The notes beneath the pieces are model-generated. The model was not told the DNA's origin and made no database searches. It was given only the letters and a program-made list of their open reading frames with translations. 64,000 bases of DNA, taken from Roridomyces roridus (taxonomy: Eukaryota > Basidiomycota > Agaricomycetes > Agaricales > Mycenaceae). The first letter of the stretch is position 1; the number at the start of each line of letters is the position of its first letter. Position numbers and translations under genes: made by a program. The stretch lies in contig JARKIF010000005.1 of the NCBI GenBank assembly GCA_029378245.1, positions 2,294,001 to 2,358,000 of the forward strand. Direction: 5' to 3'. Shown one piece after another: positions 10,966-22,574 of this stretch.

Positions 10966-13131
10966 ATGACTGAATTCCGCTCTCCCATCCCGCTCCCAGT
11001 CATTCCCGACAATCTCACTATTCCCCAGTTCTTGCTGGATGACTACAAGCACCCGATTGGAGAGATGCGTAAGGATGCGGGGGATGTGTGGCTCATTGAT
11101 GATGCGACTGGGCGCAAGTTTAGTTTCGGAGAGGTACGAGGCGCCATCGGTTTCTGGACAGACATTTATCTAGTGTGAACAGCTGAAAACACGGTCGAAC
11201 AACTTGGCGAAGGGATTTATTTCGTGCGATATCAGTGTGTATTCCAAGTTATGTAGCTTCCCCGGTGATCATGGGCCACGGAGAAGGATATCAGTTGAAC
11301 GGAAGATAATGGCTGCAACAGGCGATAGCACTTTCGCACTATGGTGTAATAGCAAATGTGATCCAGATGGCTGCTCTTCAACGTGACAATGGGAAACCTC
11401 GCGGTCCAGATCAGTGGGTGCTGTTGGCGGGAGAAACGGTGACAGGAAGTGAGTCTCCATCGGCCAAGTGAACTGGAGAAGAAAGAGCTTATGAAATGGC
11501 CAGTGCTCCCTTTTTTCCACGTCGTACGTCTCTGTGCAAATCCTTGAGTGATTTCTGTTCAATCCTTGGCCGAACAGTATGGCTTGATCGTGAATGCAAG
11601 TTAATTTTTTTTGGTTCTACATATCAACTTTAATTCACAACTCACGTCTCTTCCTAGGTCTTTTGGACCTGCTTCCTCGGGGTCGGTTTGAATGCTTGTT
11701 TGCTCGTAAATGCTGACAGTGCTGCAGTTGATTGTAGATATCATTCCCAAGTTCAGCCTCTCCAATCTCCTCGAGAGCATCACCAAGTACCATATCTCGC
11801 ACCTATTGTCGGTCAATTATCGTTTCGGCTGGCCAGAATTCTCATACATTTACAGCCTGGTTCCTCCGGTGGTCGTCCTCATGTGCAAGGTGAAGCCTAG
11901 TTCACACTTAAACAAGTCAGAAAATTGATTTTTACCTTGCCGCAGTCCGCCCCCGCCGCGAAGCGCGACTACAGCCATGTCAAACTCATTTTCACCGGCG
12001 GCGCATCTTTGTCTGTCACCCTGATGGAGGATGCCATGAAACTCTTCCCCAACACCTCGATCACTCAAGGATACGGTAAAAGGCAGCTTGTTCCCACGGT
12101 TCAAATGTTTGATTTGATGTCAGGCATGTCCGAAATCATTATTGCGACAATTCAGTCACCGTTGGAGAGAATCAACGACGGGAGCTGTGGGCCGATGCTT
12201 CCTGGATTTGTGGGCAAGGTTCTCAAGGCGGACGGCTCGTTCGGTGGGCCTGGGGAGACGGGAGAGTTGATCATGACCAGTCCGTCTTTGGGGCTTGGAT
12301 ATCTTGGGGATGAAGAAGCGTAAGCTGCAAGGAGGCTGTTCGATTCTGCTGGCTTATCGGATGTTTTCAGCACGCAGACGACTTTCGTAGATGGGTGAGC
12401 GATGGATCTCACCAACGGCTTCACCCGACTCAAGTTTGCAGTTGGATCCATTCCGGAGATGAAGTCAAGTTCTCCGAGGACGGGAGGCTTTTCATCGTCG
12501 ATCGCTTAAAGGCAAGTCCAATCACGAACTCTGCAAGCTTATTAGTCGAATGCGATTTCAAAAGGAACTCATCAAAGTCCGTGGATTCCAAGTCGCGCCG
12601 GCGGAGATCGAAGGTGGGTGATATCTTGCTATATGATTTACACCGGGACTCACAATGACCATGCAAGACCATCTCATGTCGCACCAGTACGTCGCTGATG
12701 CCTGCGTTGTCGCGTTTCCTGACGAGTAAGTAGTACATGATTGGTCGGAGGGATAACTTTACAAAGAACCCACAGATATTCCGGTGAAGTCCCATTGGCT
12801 TTCGTCGTTCCGAGCGCTCTCGCTGCTGGAATGATTGATAGAGCGGCCGACAAAGACGCCACAGAAGCTGAGATCAAACAAGAAATCCAGAAGGTATGTA
12901 TGCATGCGCTACCTCGAACCAAGTTGCTGAATTGACGACACTGGCGCGCAGCATGTATCGAACCACAAGATCAAGGAGAAATGGCTGGCCGGTGGGGTCC
13001 GTTTCATCCAGGTGGTGCCCAAGGTGAGTGGAGAGTCCTTCGTTCGAGAAAATAAATTGACGCCGACGTCCTAGAGTCCCAGCGGGAAGATTCTGCGCCG
13101 TATCCTGCGCGACGGGCTTGTTTCCAAGTAG
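10966..13131 (+). pseudogene. Degenerate 4-coumarate:CoA-ligase-like (ANL) gene
   Basis: The C-terminal two thirds are good: FTGGASLSVTLMEDAM, SITQGYGMSE (across an intron 12076-12124), IHSGDEVKFSEDGRLFIVDR, a KVRGFQVAPAEIE segment, and SGKILRR with the catalytic lysine just before the stop at 13131. Such enzymes make acyl-CoA thioesters by an adenylate. The 5' third is damaged. After GRKFSFGEV the expected ATP/AMP-binding core is only partly found (HYGVIANVIQ near 11338, then PFFHV and YGLIVN), with stops between, and the phosphate-binding loop is not seen. I consider it a pseudogene, though an unusual intron pattern could mislead. Confidence 0.65.
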
Positions 13132-13385
13132 CGTACGCCGTGCTAGTCATTTGAATGCTCATTGTGTTAAGAAAACTGCTGCGACGATCTGAGACAGATT
13201 GGAAACGCCCTTGTCCTTTGCTTCCTGGAGCATAGCAACAGGCCCCCTATCTGAGCCAACAAGCTAAAGGTCAACGTTTTCTGCGATAACGTTGTTCCAA
13301 TTGTATTCAGCTACATATATATGTACTGAGCACCTTTCCAGCCGACGATTAAATCTCCTATCACCGCCGACTCTGCGTCAAAATT

Positions 13386-14549
13386 CTAGCTGTTGGATGA
13401 ATTCCGAAGCAATCGCACGACCTCGATTGCAGAAGGCCGGTCGGAAGGCTTTTCACTGGTCATGCCCGCCAGAATCCTCTTGTATTCCCGTGGATCAGGC
13501 ATGTGGCTTTCGCCATAATCCTAGCCCTTTTCAGTCCTAGAGCTGAACATTGATTGAAATGCATACCTTGAATGCCCGCAAGAGTTCCGTTTCCAGGGCT
13601 TTGCCCAGGTTGTATATATCTGCCGCGAAAAGGTCGATGGTGGCGTTTTCGTCCTCGTATGCGGCCTTTTGCTCCGGCGATGCAATTCCCTCCGGTGGGT
13701 ACGAAAGTGGGTGGCCGAAAGAGACTCCAGGTCCAAGAATGTGGGATGAGCCAAGATCGATGTAGGCGTATTCAGGACTGAATCTCAACCGAAAGTCCTG
13801 TTCCTTCGGAGCATCAAGAGAGTCGCGAGCATCGGCGTGGTTTATGACGATATTGGAAGGATGGATATCCTGATGTGCGAGAGTTAATGAGGAGCATAAC
13901 AAATCAGGACGACTCACCCCATGTGCAATGCCGTTTTCATGAAGGAACTGGAGAGTCTCGGCGAGCTTCAACGCCAACTCGATCCGCGTGGCCATGCTTC
14001 CACACGCGGGCTCTTTCCATGCCGTCCCCCAGTACGGCATTATAGCTATCACGAAATCGTGCCTTGTTTCGACAAACTCGAGCACTGGGATTGTGCGGTT
14101 GCGCTTGTCCGCCCGCAGAGGATGGTCGGAAAGCAGGCGGAGCACTTTCAGCTCGGTATCCTCCTTGGGAACTGCCTTGAGAACAACCTCGCGTTGGTAC
14201 CGGTCGATACCAAAGCAGATAATGGTGCTCTGTACCGTGAGTCAGCGACATAAGTAACGAATGAATAGAGCAGACTAACGGGTTGCCACTCTACCATCAC
14301 CCGTTGAGAGAACATATTAGAGGGGCCCCAGAGGTGGACAAATATTTCTTCATCTTTCGGGTGAAAGGGATCTACAGCAGCTGGCGGAGCCAAACCGTCG
14401 TCTTTGCCAAGGGTTCGATACGCTTCGCTCTCCATGAGATGATACCCGCGGCCCTCAAGCTCGGCCTGGTAAGTGTGCCAGATGGCGTGTCGGTCCTCCA
14501 ATTCACCCCAGTTGCAGGGCAGAATAAGCTCGTCCAGCGGAAGTGGCAT
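13386..14549 (-). CDS. Protein-kinase-like protein (copy D)
   Basis: Exons 14549..14280, 14229..13918, 13869..13567, 13520..13386 join in phase 0 to 339 aa. REVVLKAV (ATP-site Lys), hinge VIAIMPYWG, HGDIHPSN, YIDLGSS (DFG with Phe changed to Leu, which many kinases tolerate) and ASPEQKA are seen. The C-lobe ends SDRPSAIEVVRLLRNSS. The start at 14549 is chosen because MPLPLDEL aligns with the other copies. An F-box gene starts 120 bp away on the plus strand, so they share one short promoter region. Intact by sequence. Confidence 0.82.
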
Positions 14550-14669
14550 CGTGTTGGACGGACAAGATGGTGGTTCGGGACAAGGACCTACAAGAACGCT
14601 CTCGGCAATCATTAATCATCATGATTGATGATGACCGGAAGTTTATTGATAAGTTATTTCCCAGCCACC
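14550..14669. promoter_or_regulatory. Bidirectional promoter between kinase-like D and an F-box gene
   Basis: Only 120 bp separate the two start codons. The segment CTCTCGGCAATCATTAATCA recurs in part before the F-box copy at 60000 (CTCTCGGCAATCAATGAC). The CAAGATGGTGGTTCGG segment (antisense ACCACCATCTTG) is shared with the 2.7 and 9.5 kb intergenic spaces. Confidence 0.5.
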
Positions 14670-16174
14670 ATGTCCTCACGGCGCGTACCCAGCACCGTGT
14701 AAAGCGCGCCTGCTAACTCTCATACAGGATATCCTGCGGCTCCCCCTATTGCGTCCCAATCGACCCTCCACTGAGCCCATGTCCAGAGCTCATCTCCAGC
14801 AACGACGTGCCAGCCTCGGGCTCTCAAGCCCTCTCTGTCGCAGCTGCCATCGAGAGAGCTCGCCTGGACCTCGAGCGTGTTAAAAGCACAATTGACTTCC
14901 TCGCCATCCGATGAACGGAGCTGGAAGCCTTCATCCAATCCCATACAGTAATCTTCGCACCAATTCGGCGCTTCCCGAACGAAATGCTGGCTGAAATCTT
15001 CACGCACTGCGTCGACCCCACCACACCGCTCGATCAAGTTGAAAGCGGGGAGTGGGCCATCTCGCGCGTGTGTAGGAAATGGCGGGGAGTTGCGATTGCT
15101 CGCCCCTACCTATGGTCGCATTTTGTGTTTCCGGTTGCGGGTCCGGAGAAAGCTCTCAGACGTCTAGAGCGAATTTCCAAGATCAAATTGGAGCGCACAA
15201 ATAATACTGCACCACTTTTCGTTCGGTTCAGGAACCAGGGAAGCAGAGGTGCTGGAATCCTGGGCATGTTGTTGGCGTGTTCGGCTCAATGGAGGGAAAT
15301 CACATTCGATGACGAACGCGACGTTTTCAGGTTTCTGAAACATGGTCTTCGTGCCGCCTTCCCCCAGCTGAGGAAACTGGAACTGGATAGTTCGGATCCC
15401 TTGCTGCATGGGGAGGACGAGTCTACGCGCTTCGACATGATCACTTCACTTCCTGCATTGACGGACGTGTCCATGAATCTCCACTATCAATCCTTGCCTC
15501 CACAGCTACACCTTCCGTGGTCCCAACTCCGTTGCTGTGTCCTCCGTGATTTCAAGATGTCGGATGTACTACGGATTATTTCCCTCCTCCCACTTGCGGC
15601 GTCTGTCTCCGCCATGGACCTCGAGCCCGGTTCCCGCCCCGCTACCACAATAGAATCACGGATCGGCGCCCTCGAGCTCCACGGCTTCATCCTCGACAGC
15701 ATTAACTTCTTGGACATGCTCCGAGCGCCCTCTCTCAAGAAGCTTGTCCTCAGTCGCGCGTACTGCTACAACAAAACGGGCCAGCTTGCACTGTTTTTGG
15801 GCCGCTCCGGGTGCACTCTCGAGCATTTGCGTATCGAGTCCGGCTCAAACTTCAGCATATTGGAAATTTTGCGTCTTACGGGCATGAAGGGGGTCGTTCG
15901 ACTGGATCTTGATTATATTACTTACCTGCGCAATGTTCTTGAGCTGTTGGACAGAGGCGACTCGTCGCTTGTGCCCAATCTGAGGACTTTGGTTTGGCGC
16001 AAAAGACCGGATTTCGACGAGCAAGAGATGGTCATTATGGGCCTTCTCTCTCATCGAAATCCGTCCGTGCGGAGGCTACCATTTGCGCGTGGGAGTTTCC
16101 TGAAAAGGTTTCTGGTGGATTGGATGTTGTTATTCTGGAGGAATAGGCGTAATACATCCGTTACATGCAAATAA
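14670..16174 (+). pseudogene. F-box/LRR-like gene with a nonsense codon and a damaged end
   Basis: Exon 1 is 14670..14680, a 47-nt intron follows (14681..14727, GCGCGT...CAG), and exon 2 starts at 14728. The joined frame reads MSSRISCGSPY and on to DFLAIR, then TGA at 14913, where paralogs have CGA (Arg). An open frame restarts at ATG 14984 (MLAEIFTHCVD), inside the F-box, and runs 396 aa. A 7-nt loss near 16090 shifts the C-terminal PFGRWEWEFPE region, so the normal tail is replaced by FLVDWMLLFW. Two independent lesions point to a pseudogene. Confidence 0.8.
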
Positions 16175-16193
16175 AAGTACAAGTGATACATCC

Positions 16194-17012
16194 TCAAAGT
16201 ACAGGAATAACAGGCTCAAACCATTTCCAGACGAGAACCTCCACACAACTCGCATTATTCTCCCACAAGGCTTGCTGCGCGCACGCCCGTACCACGATGA
16301 CGGACTCTGCTGGAGCGTCGAGCCACATTTCGTCGTCCAATCCCACCAGCGGCCCGTCATGCTGCTCGTACGAACGACTGGCTACTGGGTTCCCGTGCGT
16401 TCTATGCCACTTGGCTTCTTTACCCTTGGTCCATACCGGCTCATTGCCAGTAAGAGCCCCGGTGGCCTGCGCTTTGGCCGGTACATCTCTCGGGAACACA
16501 CCCCACTCATACCAACTATGGCAGACATCCGTCGGCGGACTGACCCATCCTTGGTCGCGCGAGAAGGTTATGAGCCGGATGGCTGCAATGTCCACCACGT
16601 TCAGCGGGTCCGTGCAGAACCAGACCCGGGACGCGATGGGTTTCTCATCTCGCGTTGTGACGCGAAGGAAGAGGCTCTCTTCGGGGCGTTTGGTTTGTTG
16701 GTTGTCGGGGACCATGCACCCCATTGCGCGGATGAGCATTCGGATGAGTTCGACGGGAAGCGCTGGTCTCGTGTGTTCGCTGGAAGAAGAAGATTGTGAG
16801 CCCCGTAAGAATGCACGCCAGAGCTGGTGGTATAATAGGCGTTCGTCGGCAGACGGAGCTGGATGCCGCACAGTTCGACTCCGATGATATACCAGCAGCT
16901 GGTTATTAACGGACCCAGTGACGCAGGAATACCCCAGGACCTGTGTTCCATCGAGTATGTCAATGAATGGGCCATGGACGGCTGGAGACGACATTGGTCG
17001 CGTTCTGGTCAT
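16194..17012 (-). CDS. Conserved-looking protein of unknown function, 272 aa
   Basis: A single open frame with no need for introns. Features seen: a Ser-rich stretch (about 112-118), ELIRMLIRAMGCMVPDN, ESLFLRVTTRDEKPIASRVW, ITFSRDQGWVS and a C-terminal acidic/aromatic CVEVLVWKWFEPVIP. No signal peptide or membrane helix is evident. The Trp-rich, motif-like texture suggests a folded domain under constraint, but I do not recognise it. It is convergent with the F-box pseudogene, with 19 bp between the stop codons. Confidence 0.6.
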   Translation of the reverse strand: MTRTRPMSSPAVHGPFIDILDGTQVLGYSCVTGSVNNQLLVYHRSRTVRHPAPSADERLLYHQLWRAFLRGSQSSSSSEHTRPALPVELIRMLIRAMGCMVPDNQQTKRPEESLFLRVTTRDEKPIASRVWFCTDPLNVVDIAAIRLITFSRDQGWVSPPTDVCHSWYEWGVFPRDVPAKAQATGALTGNEPVWTKGKEAKWHRTHGNPVASRSYEQHDGPLVGLDDEMWLDAPAESVIVVRACAQQALWENNASCVEVLVWKWFEPVIPVL

Positions 17013-17249
17013 CGTGGTGGGAAGGAAGCAGCCGTCGTTGGTTGGGCCTTGTTTGGTCCTTCTTACTTACACCCACTGTGCACTCCTTGGCTCCTCGTAT
17101 CGCTGCTGCTATCCATTCTACAGCAAATCTGGCCACCTTGTTCTTTTGGAACTCTTGTACAGCTCCCGCCCGGCTTTTGTACGTATGAGCGTCTAAATTG
17201 TACCTCATAAGACCGAGTGGCGCCCTATCCCCCCTTCTCCTCGCCCACA

Positions 17250-18294
17250 ATGAAGCCCAGCCACTTGTGCTCCCCACTCTTAACCCTCGTCCTCACCTGG
17301 ACCCTGTGTCTGATCCAAGTCCAGTCTACCACCGCGCTCCAGTTCCCTCTCCACCTCCCCGTCACGCTCGTCAATATCTTCCAGCATTACCATGCACAGC
17401 CTAACGTCCACACAAACGAAGTCGATCTAGAAGACTTTTGGCTCCGCGCCCGTGAGCTAGGCGACAAGGCGAAAAGCTACAGCGAGGATCTGATCAAGAA
17501 AGCGGCCGAGCGTTCGCAGGTGGTCAGCCGCGCCGTTGGAGAGGTCAAAGATCGCATCCACACCATCGTCCGCGGGGCCACCGATTGGCACGAGGAGCTC
17601 AATGCCCTTCGCATTCTACGTGCACAACGCTCAAAGACAGCTCGTGATGTGTCCCTAGATCTAGACGGCATCACCGCAGAGCTCGAGGTCGCATTCGGAC
17701 GAGTCGTCGCCGAGCTCAACGCCACGTTCCCTGCACCAGACCACGCCCCCGGGCACGAGGAGCGTGTTGCGGCAGTCGAAGCAGCATTGGACCAGGCAGG
17801 CGCTGCGCTCCTCCCGGTTTGCGCCAAGTATGGGATGAACGAGGAACGCACGCGGGTTTATTGGGACGCTATGAGGCCTGCAATCTTCGTTGCCGTCGTC
17901 ACAATCGGTGGGCGCTTCCCAATTATACACACACCTTCATTTGACTGACTGACAGACGGCGTTTAGGTGATTTGGCTGAACAACACCCTGACCTCCTCGA
18001 AGCCCTCCTCTTCATGGCTGCGATTGCCATCCTGCCCGAGATCGGCATCGCACGTCCGCTGCTCAGGCTCTTCGGCTGGGGCCCTACCGGGCCTGCCAAA
18101 GGTAAGAGCCTCATTACGGCTTTGGATGTTAACTAATTCCATCCACAGGATCCACCGCAGCTTGGGCTCAACGCGTCTTCTACGGTGCAGCTGTCAGCAA
18201 GGGTAGCTGGTTTGCGAAACTACAACAAGCCGCCATGTCTGGCACGAAATGGTGGTGGTTGCCAGGATGGATCCGGCGCTGGCTCGGCTTGTAA
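17250..18294 (+). CDS. IFI6/IFI27-like membrane protein with coiled N-terminal region
   Basis: Exons 17250..17907, 17967..18101, 18149..18294 encode 312 aa. An N-terminal hydrophobic segment (LLTLVLTWTLCLIQVQS) looks like a signal peptide. Then comes a charged helical region (FWLRARELGDKAKSY... to about residue 190). The last two exons form a hydrophobic domain, LFMAAIAILPEIGIARPLLR, GWGPTGPAKGSTAAW and AVSKGSWFAKLQQAAM. This resembles the Ifi-6-16/IFI27 domain, whose animal members act at mitochondria in cell death; function in fungi is unclear. A broken relative lies at 38.1-38.8 kb. The family call rests on the glycine/alanine pattern. Confidence 0.65.
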
Positions 18295-18566
18295 CCTTAG
18301 ACCCCAAATCTTCTTGTTCTCGTCTAGTACAAACTCTTCTTGCAATTCTCTCTCTCTCTGGCATCCGACGAAACAATTGTATCTTTCACAGCTTGAATAT
18401 AAGACAACAAAACCCGCAGTAGAGTAATCGTATGAATGTAGGATTCTGTGCAGTAGGAGTGAAATATGATGAGAGGATTCGACTTGGGATAACGTATAAA
18501 AAACTACCTACACTATATGTACGCTCGAGAAACAGAATCCAAAAGAACGCCAAAAAAACCAGGTCG

Positions 18567-20732
18567 TTAATAGTACCCCTCCTGCGACTGCTGGGCATAC
18601 GCAGGGTAAAAGTACTGCGTGGGCACATACCCGCCTGCCCCACCACCATACTCAGAGCCATAACTCTCGCCGCCATCCCCATTCACCATAGACAACGACG
18701 GAGCAACGGAATGAGAAGGCACAAACGCCGCAGCGCCAGTCCGCAACAGTCGCTTCTTGGCCTCTACAGGTGACCGCCCACCATCACCGGCATCCCCGTT
18801 CTCGTCCTTGGGCGAAACCGGCGACAACGGCGCCTGTCCTTTCCCAAGTGCCCCCGGTGCCCGTATCTCCACCCTGCCAGGCCGCGCAAACGAAAACAAC
18901 GACGGATCAGCCATTCCCATCATCGGCATGCTCATAGAATGCCCGTGCCCGGGATACCACGTCTGCTGCGGTTGCGGTGGAGGCTGCAGATACACCGGTC
19001 GTCCACTCGCGACCTCATACGGCATGCCACGTGCGTCGAGGGCCACGCCCGGGGGAAGGGCCGCATAGGGTAGCGGTTGCGGGGCACCAAACGGTGGAGT
19101 GCCGAATCCAGGAGGAGGCGTATGATGAGCAGGGAAACCTGGGGCAGGTGATGGTGTCGATGGTGGGAAACCAGGGACGGAGCCGCTGAAGCTGAGGCTT
19201 GGCGCGGGAGTGTGGCTGCCAAAGGGGTGTGGCGGTGGAGGGAAGCCTGGCGGTGGAGTGAAGCCAATGGGAAGTTGGCCGTTGGACGGGAAACCAAAAT
19301 GCGGTGGTGGAGCCCAGAAGGCGGGAGCACCGGGGGCAGGGAGAGGATTGGGCAGGGGAGGAGGGGAGAGAACGGGCGGTGAGCTGAAAGTGTTGAGACC
19401 GGAGGCAAGAGGAACAGGCATGAGGGGAGGCGAAAAAGAGGCAGCGAGAGCGGCAGTAGCAGCGTCTGGACGCACCCAACCGTCTGCGTCTGGCTTCAGA
19501 CTGGACTTTGGAGGAGGAGGGGGCAGTTTGACGGTGAAAGCGTCTGCGTCAGCATCCACTTCCACTTCTGCCTGGGTTGGCTTGGGCGGCAGAGGTGGAG
19601 CAGACGTGAACTTGTCCGTCGGGAGACGAACCACATACTCGGCCGGGTGTGCCATCACAACGACATTAGCCCGCGCCGGACGGGAACCACGAGGCACGGC
19701 CCGTACAACAACAGAGTCAACGCTCCCTGGGAGACGGACACGCAAGCCAGCAGGGTGGCCAAGACGGGGCTTGAGTGTAGGATCGTTGAAGAGGAAGCCG
19801 TCGCTCTGCTTTGTCCATGCGTTCTCTGGTCTCATGGTAAACCACGGCCGACCCAGGGCTCGAGCACGGAAGGCAGGAGAGCCACGAACAGGATGAGGAT
19901 GTTGTTGTCCACGACGAGGACGAGTCTCCTCGCGCCGTCGCATTTCCTCGAAACCGTCGTGTGTCCAAGTACGGTCCATAGGCGACTCCGGAACAGGTTC
20001 AGCATCAGCTGGACGTGCTACTGGGGGAGTAGCAAAAGCGCCGCCCCTGCCTCTGCCTCGTGGAGGGAAAACGCCACCCCGCCCGCGGCCCCAACGACCA
20101 CGCCACCAACCGCTGAGACTGCGAAGATTCTTGTCAAGCAGACGGTCGTCGTGGCCCCAGAACTCGCCAACGACAGGCACAAAGGAAGGGTCGCTGTCGA
20201 GTCGAGTCTGATAAGCCTGGCGTGCCGATTGTGACCGAACAAAGGTGGATCTGGGAGGAGGAGCAGGGGAGTGGCGAGAGGAGGAAGCGACGGGTCGGTC
20301 GTCGTCAGCATCGACGTCTACGTCTACGTCATCCGATTCGGGCTCGGCCATGCGCACCTGGCGAACGGCGTGTGCATCGAGCTCCCCGAAGGCGATGACA
20401 GGAAGCGCAGCCTCGGCATCATCGACAATGTCTGCCCAGGCTGTTGGCGTGGCTGCAAAGAAGGGAGCAGGCTTGTCCTCGTCTGCCGCAGGCGAATGCG
20501 AGGTGTTGGGTGTCAAGTGCCGGGAAACGGGCTCCTCGTCTGACTCGTCTTCATCCGAGTCGTCAGAATCGGCCGAAGAGTCGTTAGAGCCCTCCGAGTC
20601 GCTCGTTGCTGCCCGTACAATCTCCTCTTCATCGTCGTCCGATTCGACGTGCGCAGCGCGACCACGGCGACGGCGGGCTAGTTTCGTGGGCATCGTGGTC
20701 AAAGTAGAGCGGTTTTGGCCAAACGATGACAA
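18567..20732 (-). CDS. Barentsz/CASC3-like (Btz domain) protein
   Basis: A single 721-aa frame, possibly starting at the inner ATG 20693 (MPTKLARRRR). After an acidic Ser/Asp/Glu region come FVPVVGEFWGHDDR (about 185-198), an RG-rich GRGRGG stretch and TWTHDGFEEM, the arrangement of the SELOR/Btz region that clamps eIF4A-III in the exon junction complex. The C-terminal 350 residues are Pro/Gly-rich and disordered (PPPGFGTPPFG type). Expected role: binding spliced mRNA for export or decay. It is probably a conserved housekeeping gene among accessory DNA. No intron is needed, which is unusual for this window. Confidence 0.78.
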   Translation of the reverse strand: MSSFGQNRSTLTTMPTKLARRRRGRAAHVESDDDEEEIVRAATSDSEGSNDSSADSDDSDEDESDEEPVSRHLTPNTSHSPAADEDKPAPFFAATPTAWADIVDDAEAALPVIAFGELDAHAVRQVRMAEPESDDVDVDVDADDDRPVASSSRHSPAPPPRSTFVRSQSARQAYQTRLDSDPSFVPVVGEFWGHDDRLLDKNLRSLSGWWRGRWGRGRGGVFPPRGRGRGGAFATPPVARPADAEPVPESPMDRTWTHDGFEEMRRREETRPRRGQQHPHPVRGSPAFRARALGRPWFTMRPENAWTKQSDGFLFNDPTLKPRLGHPAGLRVRLPGSVDSVVVRAVPRGSRPARANVVVMAHPAEYVVRLPTDKFTSAPPLPPKPTQAEVEVDADADAFTVKLPPPPPKSSLKPDADGWVRPDAATAALAASFSPPLMPVPLASGLNTFSSPPVLSPPPLPNPLPAPGAPAFWAPPPHFGFPSNGQLPIGFTPPPGFPPPPHPFGSHTPAPSLSFSGSVPGFPPSTPSPAPGFPAHHTPPPGFGTPPFGAPQPLPYAALPPGVALDARGMPYEVASGRPVYLQPPPQPQQTWYPGHGHSMSMPMMGMADPSLFSFARPGRVEIRAPGALGKGQAPLSPVSPKDENGDAGDGGRSPVEAKKRLLRTGAAAFVPSHSVAPSLSMVNGDGGESYGSEYGGGAGGYVPTQYFYPAYAQQSQEGYY

Positions 20733-22574
20733 AGCTTCCGAGTCTCTGACAAAACCTCCACAAGACCCATGCGTTATTCAATGCAACAAAGAGCGCCATG
20801 GAATACGACTTGGAGGAAGACATCTGCACGACTTATCTCGACCTTTTACTAGAGCCTGAAAACCACATCCTACGCAGCACCGTTGCTGATGAGCCACGGG
20901 CGCAATTGCCAGTCAAGGCGGTCCACGATGGTCCCCCCTTTCAACGCATCGGTGTTCCTATGAGGCGCCCAGTTGGACAGCGGCCGCCGCCATGCGAGTT
21001 CCTTGCAACGCAGTTTCTCGGCCTCCGAGTCCGAAAGATGGGACGATAAGCCAGTTAAGTATCGAATGAATCTGTACCGACAGGTGGAATCTTCGCTTTC
21101 AAGACTATCGAAATTCGACGTACAGCTCTGTGATCAAACCACCGCTCTGACTTTGGCGGATTAATGTGAGCAGAACGAGCGCTCTTGGCCTCTTCCTGTT
21201 CTGTACTACCCGTCTCCGGCCCGCCGTAGCGGACAATGGAATCATTTGGCGTCTCTTCAGTTCAGGCTCTGTAGAAGCGATTTAGAAGCACCGAGGACTC
21301 GATCGTTGGGGAAATGACTGCTTGTGGAACCGCTAGTATCACCAAGGTAGGCTCGATAACAGCCTCTCTAGTAGTGTTGCGTGAATCTGAAGACAGTCGT
21401 TCAGATCACGTACCAGAGACGTCGGTATACGTACTGTCGATGGAAAATACATCGCCCATTCATGCTCCATTGCGTCGTGACTTTCGGGGAGCACTTGCTT
21501 TGCGTATGATGTCGAAAACCCCTAACCCCTTCCTCAGTTCTGAATCACCACCATGTCGGACACCGAATTGCCCAAAACGCTACTCTACCGCACACTAGTC
21601 GCTTTACAGTACACCGGCTGCGCTGATGCCGCATGCTGTTGGAAGGCGATGTGCTCATCGTGACCAGCGTGGGTATGCTCTTCGTCGCCTTTTCCGCCGC
21701 GTTCTGGAGTGCATGACAGTCGACACTACGGCTTTCTGGACCGAGCCGCTGATAATGGTGGCAACGGGCCTCGTCTTGTGTAGGTTCTCCTAATAAGTGA
21801 CCGTGAATGTGGACTAACAACCGCCTTCCCAGAGAGCGGATTCTTCGGCCTTCTTGGCTACGCCATTGCGTTCACGCTGGCTATAAGCGTCCTCTTTCCG
21901 CTTTGGAACTCCATTCTGAGCGCGATGAAACTCGAGAAGAGGCATTATCACTTCCATCAGGCGGTCGAGTACTGGAGGCAGGGTTCCAAGCAGTACAGGT
22001 CATCCAGGGAGAAGGAGAGACTGGAGCTTCCAACTCGCAGTGAGTGTCCCGTACAGAGTTCAACGAAGAAACATCTCCGTCGTTTAGTTGATACTTACTC
22101 GTCCGATGCTCTCTCTCAAATTAGTTGTTTCGAGCAAGTACTAATTAAACTAGCGACTCTGAACCGTATTGTGCGCGAGAGACCTGTGCAAATCACGGCA
22201 AGAAAGAGAGCACGAAGCCCCAAGGAAACAAAGTCTTGCCTCCGCGGGCACGTGCAACTATGGAAGGTTGGAAACCCGAGGTGCAGAGAGGACGAACGCG
22301 AACGTCCAATCCGCCGCTTCGAATGTGAGCTCGAGGTTTACGTATTATGGCCAAGCCCTTTAAAACTTTGAATACGATTCGGCGTCTCAAGACGATGATA
22401 TGTTGATGTGCGTCACCTGATTCAAGTTCAACACGCCTCCACGGCGTTTTCTCAGCTCAGGGAAAATCTCGATTGTTGCGAATACATAAATTAGAAACGA
22501 TTGTTCGGGACTCTAAAGTAAATCAAGGAGCGACGACAAGACTGTACAATTCAACATCAACGCAAGTCTCCCGC
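20733..22574. other. Region without a clear gene; possible degenerate membrane-protein ORF
   Basis: From ATG 21553 (MSDTELPKTLLYRTLVAL) two hydrophobic stretches follow in different frames (VGMLFVAFSAAF near 21675, then FGLLGYAIAFTLAISVLFPL near 21850, ending with a charged EKRHYHFHQAVEYW). A small two-helix membrane protein with frameshifts would fit. No family is recognised. The rest shows nothing. Confidence 0.3.

Noticed and set aside
19210..20234. Long plus-strand open frames opposite the Barentsz-like gene
   Set aside because: They are antisense shadows of a GC-rich, Pro/Gly-rich coding region with no motifs of their own.
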